From Tubulanus polymorphus (lineage: Eukaryota > Nemertea > Palaeonemertea > Tubulaniformes > Tubulanidae): DNA of 64,000 nt. Positions 12,515-24,700 of this stretch are shown here, in pieces. The position numbers were made by a program, and so were the translations under genes. Numbering within the stretch: the stretch's first letter is position 1; each line of letters begins with the position of its first letter. The stretch is taken from assembly GCF_964204645.1 (NCBI RefSeq), contig NC_134026.1:13912450-13976449 (forward strand), in the 5' to 3' direction. The notes beneath the pieces are model-generated. The model worked only from the letters and a program-made list of their open reading frames with translations, did no database searches and was not told the DNA's origin.

Positions 12515-14070
12515 TCACATATCAAATAATTTAAACATAACATCTATGGACAATTTCAAACGTCTGCCTTTTTGAACGATCGAAAACATAGCTCTCATAG
12601 CTTTATCGTAAAAATACTTTTTTGCCTTAGCAAAGTTACCATTCCAAATAAATTTCACTCCGAGATAAACATAATCTTCAACTACCTCAAACTGTTGATC
12701 ACCAAACATAAATTTCGAAATCATTTTTATCTGGGATTTACTTCGCGCAAATACGAGTACTTTAGTTTTCTCTGAATTTACAGTGAGACCATTAGCGGCA
12801 CAATATTCAAATAAGGTTCTAAGTGTAGCTGAAGAGATTTCTCATCCTCAGCAAGAATAACTGTATCATCTGCGTATAGTATTATGAATAAATTCAGTAA
12901 AGTATCAATATCAGGGTCACGATTCAAATTTAGTTTTTCAATAAATGACAAAGTCGGTTTTCCACGATCAATGAAAAATTCTTCAATGTCGTTTAAGAAT
13001 AACGAAAAGATGATAGGTGAGAGATTTTCGCCTTGTCTTAACCCTTTCGCTGCGTACACGCTTGCACCGCCCCCTACGTAAGGTATTTTCCGAAAAATTC
13101 GATTTTTTTCAAATTGTTTTTAACCCCGATTTTTCGTGTTTTTATCGAAGATTATGATGTTATTTAGTGAAAATCAGTAAAAAATCATACCAACAGCCTT
13201 TTCTGTAGGGGGGGGGCGTGTTGGGGGGGGGGTCAGGATGGGTTAGAAATTTTTTTTTTCAGTTTTTCACCCAAGTGCCTATCTCAGTCTTTGGTGATTG
13301 ATGCTACGGTGTGGATGAAAGAAATTCAATTGATATGGGATATCCTTTTCCGCTGGTAGAGGTACGTAAGTGGGGAGCCATCTCAATCCCGCGCAAATTA
13401 CCATGTGCTCAACAGGCTGACAGCACCAACTACTGACGCATTTTCGCCATCTGTTGTTTAGAAAGCTAACTATCTTGTCTTACATGCGTTTCCATACTGT
13501 TTGCTGTGTACGCGTTCGAGTTATAAATCAATAGGTGCATGACGTTTCTACAACGTCATACGCACAGCACGTGTCACTCATATGACGTTTCCAAAACGTC
13601 ACACGTAGCGAAAGGGTTAAGCGTCTATCAGCTGCAAAGTATTGTGACATGCAACCATTAAATTTAACACATGATTTTATGGAATTATACATATTTTTGA
13701 CCACATTGAAAAAGTTTCCATTAACACTGTTAGCAATTAAGTTTCGCCATAACGTTACCCTACAAATCGAGTCGAAAGCTTTCTTAAAATCAACAAAGGC
13801 GCAAAAAAGTCTTCTTCCCTGACAAAGATACAGCTCTACGATTGTTTTAAGCGTGTAAATATGATCAATGGTGGAATATTTCGAACTGAAGCCAGCCTGG
13901 GCTTCACTTATAATGTCATTCGTATCTAGGAATGTTGACAATCTTTGATTTAGGATACTTGTAAATAACTTACCACGACAGCTAACTAAGGTAATACCTC
14001 TATAATTATCAGGATAAGAGGGATCGCCATTCTTTTTGAAAATGGGTTTGATGACGCCTATAGACCACAT
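12515..14070 (-). pseudogene. LINE reverse transcriptase, broken
   Basis: From 14070 downwards the frame encodes IGVIKPIFKKNGDPSYPDNY, then RGITLVSCRGKLFTSILNQR and CAFVDFKKAFDSI (first catalytic Asp). After the MITE insertion it continues as LRQGENLSPIIFSLFLND and ILYADDTVILAED (catalytic Asp pair). After a frameshift comes VEDYVYLGVKFIWNGNFAKA, the thumb. The two halves would meet in frame if the MITE and one TTAA were removed. Remaining frameshifts near 12770 and 12430 show it is a dead copy. Confidence 0.85.
13042..13616. mobile_element. piggyBac-type MITE inserted in LINE RT
   Basis: TTAA at 13038-13041 and 13617-13620 flanks inverted termini CCCTTTCGCTGCGTA and TACGTAGCGAAAGGG (with small differences). 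Removing the element and one TTAA restores a continuous LINE reading frame. Near the right end are palindromes TGACGTTTC-tac-AACGTCA and TGACGTTTCCAAAACGTCA. It also carries two poly-G runs (13208-13235). No transposase. Another end of the same family starts at 62569. Confidence 0.92.
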
Positions 14071-14471
14071 CTCAGGAACATATCCTGTTATAAGAACTAA
14101 ATTGAATAATTTTTGTAATATATCAACTAAAAATGGATATCATTTGTGATTCCATCAATGCCTGGGGCCTTATTGTTTTTGAGTAAAGAGATAGCCTTAA
14201 TTACTTCATCACTGGTTATATCACTGTTCAAAATTTAATTGTCATAGACAGGAGGGTCACCCACGTCTGGGGGCTCATCACCGTCATCGGTTTCATTGTT
14301 AACATTATTCAAATCATTTAATCTCATAAAATGTTGAAGAAAAATATCGATATCTATATTAGCCTCATTATTTTTTGTTCCGCTCGCAGAGTTTAGCATC
14401 GACCAATACTTTTTTGGGTTATTAATTTCGCATTCTCTCAATTCCTTTCCGTTTTTTTGAAAGAGTCCCAC

Positions 14472-15893
14472 CTAGGGGTCAACTCACAACATGGATATGT
14501 TGACCCACATGTGCTACTACGCGCAAAATACTAATGTGCCAGGTTTTGGGGGAAATAACATCGAGCAGAACGAAGCTACAGTGTTTTTACCATTCCCTAG
14601 TGACAGTTTAAGCGCATATTCGGTTATTATTAGTTCCGAAAAAAAGTCGACTAGATAAGAAAACCGAATTTGGCCCAAAGCACAAATTTGGCCTATAGGG
14701 TAAACTATGCAGGAGGGAAGGCCTCATAGTGTTACTATTAGTAGAGGAGTGAAAAGTCCGTCTGACAAGTCAAGCGATCAGTTGGGGACTACAATTCACA
14801 TATGAAATTGACGTCCAATAACCATTATAAAAACATAATCACGAACGGTACCATCACTCCCCATTACTGACTGTCACTGGTCTCTGGCTAGCAAACATTC
14901 TTTATCGGTGCAGTGGGTAGGTATTTTCAACTTACTTTGTTCTTCTATGACATTACCATCGCCGCTGCGTCACGATGTGATGTACATATACAAGAAACCT
15001 CCAATTTGTAATGTATGTGATGTATAAACGGACTTTAGACCGGTTAATATCGACGATAACAAGGTATCACCGACGCTGACATTTTCTGACACTATCTAGT
15101 ATGACCCACCTTTTGGACTGGACCAATTCAATTCAATTAAGAAAACGCGCACTGGTACAGTAAATAAATAAACCGCTGTTGATTTTTCGAAGTATTGATA
15201 TCCACGAACAAAACTATACTATTATAGAATGTTTAAAAGGAACTGCTTTTAATAACAGTATGAATAAACTTACTTCACAAACAAGGAAGTACATTTTTAA
15301 CTTGTGAATGGTCGAACCCCAGTTATTCACAGTAACCTGTGATTTGGATATTCTCGGAGCCTTCCTTCATTATTTATTAATGAAATGACGTCACAAACTT
15401 TCAGATTCGCGCCATGATTGATGATTGCTATTTCCACCGGTGTTATCTTTAAGTAACTTCAAGTTTAAAATAGGAAGCACAGTACATCCATAGAAACTAC
15501 GCGCAGAAAGAGACTGTTATATTATTATCAGAGTTTAACATTACGTTTCAAAGGTGTTAGTAGTCAAAAGCTAATAGAAGATGATTTTTATGTGACGAAA
15601 CTCAGTGGAAAATATGTTAAAATAATAATCAGCAGGAATCCAATAGAGTTTCTGCCGAGGCAGCAGAAACCCTAATAATCTCGTGAATCTCAATAGGGTT
15701 TTCTGTGATGTAACAGAAAACCCTAATGAAAAATGGCAAACCATTAGGAAGTTACAAGACTCAGAATTCAGGCCAAAAATTGAAATTTTTGGGCACAAAA
15801 AAGGTCACAGGACAGCCATCTTGACATGATCACAGAGCTACAAAATTCCTCTATGTTAGGAATGTTTCTCAATATATATCACATTTCTAATGA
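14472..15893. other. Intronic sequence, repeats only
   Basis: No gene is recognisable. It contains one palindromic agggttttctgt...acagaaaaccct unit (15675-15726). Next comes a block (gaaatggcaaaccattaggaag to gccatcttgac, 15725-15828) that recurs at 42112-42205. Confidence 0.5.
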
Positions 15894-15940
15894 GTATAAG
15901 CTTGGAGTAATCATCAAAACTGAAGGGTGATCCTCGTCTC

Positions 15941-16700
15941 GAATCGACACGAAAATTGATAAAATACATGAATCGATTTTTTGATTGCTTGAATGTGTCA
16001 AATACTGTTGATAGTATTCATCAACGCAATAAGTATATTGCACCATTCACAAGAGAAAACCTGGACAGATTAGATGTAAGCATAATCTCGGAGTCAGTCG
16101 TGCATTCAATTAATAAACTTGGTTGCTAAAGATTGCAAATTTTTTATTTCTCATTTTTTTCAGTGGTTGGAGAATAAATTCATACCATTCTTTGAAAATT
16201 GGGAAATTCAGTGCCTCCGAAAAGTCGATTTGCCAATCGGATTACGAAGAAGAATGTGTTTAAGTCGAGAAACACTTGAAGGACTGCGAATAACTGGTAA
16301 GTTTCATTGATGGATATCATATTATTTATTACATAAACAATTACACTGTATGTACATATACATAATACATTGTATGGTTTGAAATCAAAAACTATATGAA
16401 ATGCTTTGTTACAGTCAAATCCGCTGTCAATTTGATTTATGAGCTTTTGAATGAAGATGGTGTACAGTACGTATTGACAGCAAAATTTAATCAGAGATAT
16501 ACTATAGCAAGCAACGTAGATGTGGAGGCTCAAATGATAACCCGTCCGTGAAAGAGTTTCAACAAAATGCAAGAAAACTGCTTGTTGCATGTTCCAAGAC
16601 AATAAAAGGTTCTGCGAGAGGAAACTGCACAATCATTCAAGAAAATGGCGAATCAGTCATCAATTCAGCACCTATACCTAGACGAAGATCAACTCATTAA
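15941..16700 (+). pseudogene. P-element/THAP9-like transposase, C-terminal half, decayed
   Basis: Three exons with good splice sites. 15941-16075 encodes MNRFFDCLNVSNTVDS and ends at gat|gtaagc. 16164-16296 follows tttttttcag, encodes WLENKFIPFFENWEIQCLRK and ends ctg|gtaagt. 16415-16700 follows tgttacag and begins VKSAVNLIYELL with VQYVLTAKFNQ. Then, after a small deletion/frameshift, comes RCGGSNDNPSVKEFQQNARK and a stop. Phases match at both junctions. The order FFDCLN, W-L...W, L-T-x-K-F-N-Q, N-D-N-P-x-x-x-E-F matches what I recall of P-element and THAP9 transposases. The N-terminal THAP and catalytic regions are missing. It is the probable mobility gene of transposon B, not functional here. 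Confidence 0.68.
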
Positions 16701-16773
16701 ATGGTAAAAATTCAATGACACTCATTCTGAGTTTTTAATTTTTTCTTAAACATTTTTCTCGTTTTTTGGCAGT

Positions 16774-18338
16774 TTAACCATCTTTCTGTGACAGGTACAT
16801 GTACGCGCGACTGAAAGCATGAAGTCGCACTGTAACCCAGCAGTCAACCACTTTAGCTAACAACGAATCTTTAATTGAATCACATTCTGTATTTGCCACT
16901 AGTAATGACCAGCTTGTTAGTATTGAATCGTCATTCAAAACTGTCTCTTCAACATTTGAACGCAAATCTTGACGAAGTCTCATAACATTATTTGTCTTTA
17001 AGATTGGATTAATAATGGTTTCTAACGTTTCAAAGAACCTGTATGCAGTCGCTGACATCTCGAATAAACCCCCCCTGTTCACAATTTCTGTCCATTTCTT
17101 GGTATATACCATGAAATTTTGTGTACTTGACACTCCCGGAGACACTTCCCATAACTTAATTAAGTTCGTAAATATATGTGCATGTTGATTTTTACATTTT
17201 CTGTAGTGATTAATCAGCTTGGCACATACATAACCACCCAAATAGTACACGACTTGCTTTTCAGTCTCTGTCAAGGTCAAATTACCTGCATTTATTTCCA
17301 GTGATTGTTTATCAGGATTTGTGTACCTTTTTTCAGAATTTCTTTAAGAAGATTTTCAAGAATTATCTGTATGAGAAAATGGTCACTACCCATGGAAGGA
17401 GTTTCTGATGCTGTTTTGAACCTTTGTATAAAATTCATGGCTGGTGCCAAAGTAGCTACTTCATGAAATTTCGAAAAGACTGCGATTTGTTTTTTTGGAA
17501 ACTGTGTTTTATTGTCTCCCGCTGTCACAGCAATCCAAATTTTTTCCAAAAGTTCTGTTAACAAGTGTCTTTATAATTCGGGTTTTCAGTTAATTTTAAA
17601 ACTGTGGTAGCATTTTCCAAAAGTTCCGAATTATTTATATCCGAGTTAAGAATATCCTTTACAGCATCACAAAATAGCTGAATTTTTTCCTGTTGGAGCT
17701 CACTCAATGAATATTTTGCCTTGTCTGAAAATGAAATAATATGATGTTAAAATATTATTATTATATATTATATAGAGCAATTAATTATTAATATTAAATT
17801 ATTATTAATGCAAAAAATAATTATTTTAAATCACCATGCGGGAATACTTACTCTGAAAGTTCTGAGTTCTTTTTTTCGTTTCTTTACTGTTGGAACATTT
17901 GATTTCTTCTGAGATTTTACTTGAAGCTCTTTGACTTTGTCATCCTTTATCGAATTTGAGGAGTCTTTCAGAACAGTGTGTTCAGCAGCTTGCCCTACAA
18001 GAAAGAATAAAATATCTGTACTTACAAACGATTATTTCGTGAAGATGATTAGATCCAGATGGAGAGACACAAAATTGCAACGACCAACCTTTTTTGCAAT
18101 TGGAACACAGAAAAACTCCGGCGTTCTCGTCCAATCGTTTTTTCAAATTCGGCACACATGGCATATGATACCAAACTGTGCTGCAAGCATGTGATTCGCA
18201 CGCAATTATATCGTCCAATTCTTGAGACTTACATGAACAGTAAATTTCAAATAAATTCGAAATATCACTGTCTTCAGATTCGGAATTATTCTCAAAATCA
18301 GATTGACTAAACCCGTACGCTATGTTATCATTCGCCAT
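16774..18338 (-). pseudogene. PHD-finger protein with GGYVCAKL C-terminal domain
   Basis: Starts at the ATG at 18338 (MANDNIAYGFSQSDFEN, acidic). Exon 18026-18338 contains a PHD finger: C-x-C-x10-C-x4-C-x5-H-x2-C...C-x2-C, with WYHMPC. PHD fingers commonly read histone tails. Exon 17852-17994 is Lys-rich and joins in phase after GTAAGT/cttgtag splice sites. The rest (17724-16774) carries SELQQEKIQLFCDAVKDILN, FQRFKTASETPSMGSDH-like sequence and LTETEKQVVYYLGGYVCAKL...VNRGGLFEMS, with frameshifts near 17564 and 17290. The C-terminal part resembles a multicopy invertebrate family I know only as uncharacterised. An accessory role in the transposon is inference. Confidence 0.6.
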
Positions 18339-18620
18339 TTTGTCCAGTGTTATTTACTAGTTGCTAAGCGCCGAGTTACGCCGAGTGCTGACGGAAATTG
18401 CCGAAGTGGAATCCCCGCCCACTGTGTAGCAGGTGCGCGATGATTGACTGCAACTATGATACGCTGCGCGAAATGAATAGGCGAGCTCTCTCCAGTCAAA
18501 TGATTACTCCAAGGTATAAGTAACCATAATAGTGGACACACTTAGTTGTTTGGTGAGTGGTGCTACAGTACATGCAATAAGAATTGTTAACATGACATTG
18601 TTATGCTGCATTGTTCCTAC

Positions 18621-18745
18621 CTTTTACATTAATGGGTACTTTCAATTTAGCTAATGAAAGAAATGCTCCAACAACACATGCTCCACCACCCATATCAGCT
18701 CGCATTTTATCCATGTCTTTACTCATTTTAAGAGATATACCACCG
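18621..18745 (-). CDS. LAP3: LAP3 exon with metal-binding Asp (MRADMGG)
   Basis: The acceptor is gtctcttttcag and the donor GTAGGA. The exon encodes [20 protein letters not shown], then [21 protein letters not shown]. The Asp of MRADMGG corresponds to bovine Asp273. It ends with one G, so another exon must follow, but none carrying the expected NTDAEGR motif was found from 18620 down to 1. It lies about 100 bp right of transposon B. Confidence 0.94.
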
Positions 18746-21700
18746 CTGAAAAGAGACCACCATAATTGTTAATAAAGGACCAATGGTCCAGTGGCTCGCC
18801 AAACTGGTGTGGGGAAGTTAAAAATCTGTCAAGTAGCCTACTGGTACGCAAAAATTCATTTTATTGACAATTAAACAAGAAAAAAATATATGAAAAGGAC
18901 TCAATTTTGGTCAGTGTGAACTTTTGATGATAACTGACTACAGGAGAATGATATATTCCAATAATTGATTATGGGCCTTTTGTCAGAACAAATGTTCAAA
19001 ATTCTAATACATCCCTTGAACGACCTGAAACAACTAAAACTATGAGTGACCCGCTAAGATACGGTACAAACTTGGTGAAGGCCTGGGTTTCATTGGAGGT
19101 TTTTCATTATCATATATGGACCAATCATTACAGAAGCTCTACAAGTTCTTCAAATTTGAGGCCAGTGCCGGTTACTGATGAAACAAAGTTTATCGATTGA
19201 CATCGTTTTTAATAATTTCACGACATTGAACACGAGAGTATATTGCGATATTGCCTACGCGACTGTACACGACTGTTTTCAACGCGAACGCTCATCACTG
19301 TGCCGTAGTTAACAAACTAATACTCATAATCAAGCTCCAAAACGGATCGCTAATACTTCAGTTAATGATGATTAAACAAGTATTCCAGTCGTGTATATAT
19401 CAGACTCATCTCTAAAAATCCGATGCTATCAGTAAATCAGCCGTGTGGCGAACACGTAAGTAAATTTCTGCATTTTAAAACCACATTTTCGTTAGATATC
19501 TTGATGCAATGTTACCTTATGCATGGAATATCAAAACTAGATGAATTATTGAACACATCGCACACATTAAATTGTTATACCATACGCCTTAAGTATCAGT
19601 ATTTGCGCAAGAAATGATGAATATCAACCTATTCAATCGTATATCGTTCACGTGAACACCTGCTGATCTCTGCGACTAAGCCAATCATAGAGGAGTCTTT
19701 GCTTTCTGATTGGCTTTTTAAACAGATATTTTTGTGATCAGATTTTCGCGAAAAAGGTCATACAAATTTTGACAAGGCCCTCTTTCAAAATTCAGCTTCA
19801 TAGGGGTTGGAGAATGGATAATGCTTTGATGAATGATTAGTAAGAATATATGCTCAGTTGCACAGTCAAAGAGCCTTTACTCTGGAAAACATGATATTTA
19901 AATTTGCTCCATTTGTATAGTAATAGGCTCAGCCTACCACTGGCCTAAAAACGTACTGCGATTTTACATATTTGGCTCAATGCCAACTTCAATATGGCTA
20001 ACAAAGGTAAACCAAAAAGCCTCAGAATGCATGTAATAATCATAAGTTCTGGTTTAAGCCAAATCAAATCAAACTTTGGTTATTTCTCACTAAACTAACC
20101 TATTGCTAGAAAGTTGGGGGTCAATGGTGATATTTTAGAGGCTCCCCTGGTCAAGTTTAAGATCAATAAGTGCCTGGGTTCAGTTGCATAGTCCCGGCTA
20201 AGACTTGTTTTGGGCCCTCTCCCCAAAATATTTTGAAATTTCAAGGGGTTTTTGACGCATCTGAGGCCCATTTTCCAGCATTGACTAATGACAAAACAAG
20301 AGGACCATAGAGTCCATATGGTAGGAGAGAGTTTAGTAGTGAGTGGATGCATGAGATGTCATCAGTGAAAACAAATACATGTTTCCAGGGTTTCTGTGAT
20401 GTTGTCTATTACCATTTAACGGACATTTCCCACAGCAAAAGTAGTCCTATTTTCCCGACATCCTGAAAAATTCTTTGAGGAATTGTGAAAATAAATTGAT
20501 TATTTGTTCTATAAAGGTATTATTGCGTTTTTAGTTTAGTTTATTTCAATGTAACGATCTGGTTCAATAACAAAATAGTGTCAGCGCAGAGGCCATATCT
20601 AACTTCCCTACAAAGTATTGAGTAATTGCCCAATCCTTCCCATCCTATAATTTCCATAATGGTATATTCAACACGATAGCCAATGAAACTGCGAGAACGC
20701 CTAACTTTGAAATCCGCAGTTTCTTTGTAGATTCACACAGGCGAACAAGGTAAAGGCGCAGCCATCAGAACTCGCGAGCGCCAAAGGTGCGAAGCAATTT
20801 TAGGGGGGTTTGGGGCCTCCCCCAAGAAAATTTTAGAAATTAAAAGCATTCTCCGAGCACTTATAGCGATCTTGAACCCATGAACGACCTTTTATCTTTT
20901 GGAAGGTAATGGCTATTTCCAATGTGGCACATCCTCATTCTATAACAATCAGCATCTCATGCAATACGGGTCGACCCCTGAATTATTGCAGTTAAAATGC
21001 GCCGATGAATGCTCACTAAAAATCATCACACAGTGTACATCTTAAGGTGCTCACCACGTACGCGCGCGGCAACAGCAGTAGGCCTATATACATTACTACA
21101 GTTGCCACCCGCGTGTCTGTTCGCAACCGATCATTAACCCTTTCAATGCTGACTAATCATTACCCTATAGTCCTGGAGATAATTTGAAAATTTGAAAAAT
21201 TCCACCCTAGTGTGTTGAATAATGGGAATACCACTATAGGGTGTCTACGCCGCGGCACAGTTTATTGTTATGAATATAATGTTACTATTATTTCACTATG
21301 TTTGACAGGTGCTAACATCATTAAATAGAGATAACAAGAGGCCCACGGGCCTTGTACCTTCATGACGCAGTAGAAGAAGAATGATTTAGTATTCAATGTT
21401 TTACAGAATGATTTACATTGTAACGATGTAACAAGTTTTAAAATAGTTAAGAGGTATAAGCTATGTGGCGACAATGTTCATTTTCTGTTAATATATCTTT
21501 ACATGAAAAGACAAGCCCATTTTAGCTGCCCCAAAGATCACATTACATGAAAAAATGCATCAAGAATTGGTGTAGGCATCGTGCTGAAAAGAAATCCAAG
21601 AAGAATGGCAACCATGGTGGCCATACTTGAACTCAATTTTCAATAAAGGGTAGACATTTCACCTACCAAAATTCTTTCACCTAGTATCCTGGAAATGCAT

Positions 21701-24700
21701 CAAGAATTGCAGGCGATTCCGTGCTAGAAATTCAAGATGGTTGACCTGGTGGCCATATTTGAAGGTCGATGACCTCCATATACATAAGGCATGGACAGCT
21801 TGACCCTGATCCTCACACCAAATTTTGTGGAAATCCATCAAGAATTGCGGGTTGCATCGGCAAACAAGAAATTCAAGATGGCCACCCCAATGGCAGCCAT
21901 ACTTGAACACCAATGACCTTTTTTTCCAATAGGGGTGGACATCTCGCCAGACCCAATCTTCAAGCTAATTTTCAAAAAGATTCATCGCAAATTACAGGCG
22001 AATAAGAATAACTATGTGGAATTCAATTCAATTCCAGAAGTCCTGGCTTAGGCCTATGCAATAGGAGGAGTCAATTAAGATTCAGCTTTTTGAAAAACCA
22101 GCACAGATGCCTATTCAAATCACATGTAATTAAAAAATTCAGCGCTTCTTAGTTCGATGTCCCTGTTTTCGTCGCGCATGTGGTTGAAATTATTGTTTAC
22201 ATCGAACGTCTTCAACACCTGATACAACCGCACCCACGTCTGTCAATCATCTTAATTGATTCATATACTAAAATGCTCCCTATGAAAAAACTATGCGGTG
22301 AATCAATCCGGAATTTTTCAGTAGAATGTCAGACAGTAGGTACCTTTTTTAACTCTTTCCTGCCCACTCCCGGTATGCACCGGGTTGACGTCAGCACTCA
22401 TTCACCAGCAGCTGCGAGCCATACCTGGCACCGTACTAGCTAATAATCGTCAGAAAACCATCACACTAGGACGTGCTGCAAGGTCAAGGTCAGTCACCAC
22501 GTAGGTCAATGATAACACGAAACACACCACGGTTTTGCAGGTTAAGAGCATCTCTCCACATAAATTAGAGGGACTGTAATGGACCATTTGTTGACACTAA
22601 CCTTTAATAAACTTCATATGGATACAATCAAGATAATTCCACCCTGTAATTCCACTATTCAATGATACACGCGCAGCTTAAACATGGCGCCGCCATTCAA
22701 TACGCTAGTCGTGATATATTGGTGCTCCATTATGAGTTCATCAAAAAATGAATCGCTTGTACATATATCATTCCTGGATAGTATAGGTGATATAGATAAG
22801 CCTAACAATTATCAGTCAGGTATTAAAGAACTTCTGTATATATTGCAGCTCTCGCATATTTGGGATAACTTTAGAGGAAATATTAACCTGGTAAAAGTGT
22901 CATTACAAAATCATTTTATAGCCTATTGGAAATCTGAAATTAACGACATTAATCACAGCAGATACATCTTCTATAACAAAATCAAAAAAGGCTTCTATCT
23001 GGAAAAATACTTAATATGTATTAAAAACTTTTCTATGAGATCATCTGTTTGCAAATTGAGGACTTCTTCGCATGGACTTATGATTGAAAAAGGGAGACAT
23101 TTAGGTCTAGAGCCCAACGATCGTCTTTGTGCAAGTTGTCAATTAGTAGAAAATGAAGAACATTTCCTGTTTAGGTGCAATAAATTTTCCATTCAACGTG
23201 ATATGTATATGATAAATATAAATAATCTTGAAGAATTGTCAGCTGTTTTTAACAACCAAATAAGTACTGGTAGTGATTTACTGAATGTGGCGAAATACAC
23301 CAATCAATGTATTAAATAATTAATTAAACAGTAGTGTCATTTTAATACGACTCGTAATGTCAACATCTGATTGATAATGATAATGTAAATTGTTATTTGC
23401 GTTAACCTCATTTGAAAGTATTACGTCGGTTTTTCATTATGTATATAATCCATATTTTATCATGTTAAATGTGTTATATTGTAATCCTTTAATTCATGTA
23501 TCATCAACAAACTTGTCTGTTTTTTATGATGAATAAATTGATTTGAATTGAATTGATGTATCTCTACACACATCAAAATTACACTTGAAAAGTGTTGACT
23601 TACGAGAAACGATCGAAATCTAGCAATTTGATTGGGAAAATAGCAGCACTATAGTTGAAAAAAGTTGATAAACCACCTCCGACTGTCTAATCATTTAAAC
23701 ACTTTGCCTTCACGTGGAACTATTTCCGCCTTATCACAGGTGCACTCTGCAGCCGTGATTCGCCCATTCAAAGATAAAAACTTGCCCACGGTCTTACTAT
23801 CGGCATTTTCTAATAATTTAGGGAAATATTTCAAATAAATTGCCCATGGGCAAAGTGTGGTTTACCTTGAAAGCTAGAGGTTGTTTGGAATAAGGGAATT
23901 GCTTGAAAAATCTTTTTAATAAGTGACTTCAAAGTTCCACAAGTTTATATTGTATTTTAGGCCTATCTTTCTTAAAGAATTATTTTGCAGTCAAATAAGA
24001 CCAAAGATATACATTTGTTTACGGTCCACGTCCAAAATTTTGTAGGATACAGGTAGGCGCGGCAGGATAACTATTTTTTAATTTCAAAAAATTTTGTTTC
24101 ACAATATGAAAAAATGTACAAATAAGGCCATCCCAAAATAATTGGCTGTTTGCCGTAACACTGACTCAACTTTTCAGAAGGAGTCGGTAGGTAGGTAGAA
24201 ATTTATTTTTTGCTAAATTTTAGGGCAAAGAAAAAAACAAATTTTGCACCTTTGGGCTTTTTTACATGGAAACAATATCGCAAAAAATCATCTACGTTGT
24301 GCACCAGAAATTTGTCCTATAGCGTAGATTTTAAGAATTATTCTAAAATTATAACTTCGTCCAGAGCGTCATCTCTGTGTTAAAAATGAAACAGTACATT
24401 GAATATGTGCGCGCTTTTACCTTACCAGCTTGAATATAGTCACTATTAGAATGAATGGCAGCTTATTGGAACACTGCCAGTTTCCTGGAAAACTTAAACT
24501 GGGCCACCTGTCAAGGCATGTTTTCACACGATGCTCATACGTCGGCAGTGGGTCGGTCGGTTGGTCGGTCGGCCGTTTTTATCAAAAATAAAATTTATTT
24601 CAATGAATCACAGAAAAACATTTTCACTCAGTACCTTTGAAGTCGGGTCGGTAGGGTTACGGCAAACAGACCATTATTTTGGGATGGCCGAAAATTCATA

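Larger units (their letters stand above)
11455..14471 (-). mobile_element. 5'-truncated LINE (non-LTR retrotransposon), interrupted
   Basis: The minus strand encodes, in order, a linker before RT (NNPKKYWSMLNSASG), the reverse transcriptase, a thumb and a C-terminal domain. The endonuclease domain is missing because similarity stops near 14471. The 3' part reaches the aaatatagctgcaagcagcg word near 11455. A piggyBac-type MITE (13042-13616) splits the RT. Several frameshifts and stops make it inactive. A related 3' fragment is at 22730-23557. Clade not assigned. Confidence 0.85.
15901..18513. mobile_element. Transposon B: P-like transposase + PHD gene, 7-bp TSD
   Basis: Termini CTTGGAGTAATCAT (15901-15914) and ATGATTACTCCAAG (18500-18513) are perfect 14-bp inverted repeats. 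They are flanked by the direct repeat GTATAAG at 15894-15900 and 18514-18520. Inside are the C-terminal half of a P-element-like transposase (plus) and a PHD-finger gene (minus), converging with about 73 bp between stop codons. The right subterminal sequence (aggcgagctctctccag) resembles that of transposon A. The left side looks internally deleted, since coding similarity starts only 40 bp inside the end. Confidence 0.85.

Noticed and set aside
16180-16632. 150-codon minus-strand frame
   Set aside because: It is antisense to the spliced plus-strand transposase exons, which have matching phases and recognisable motifs.
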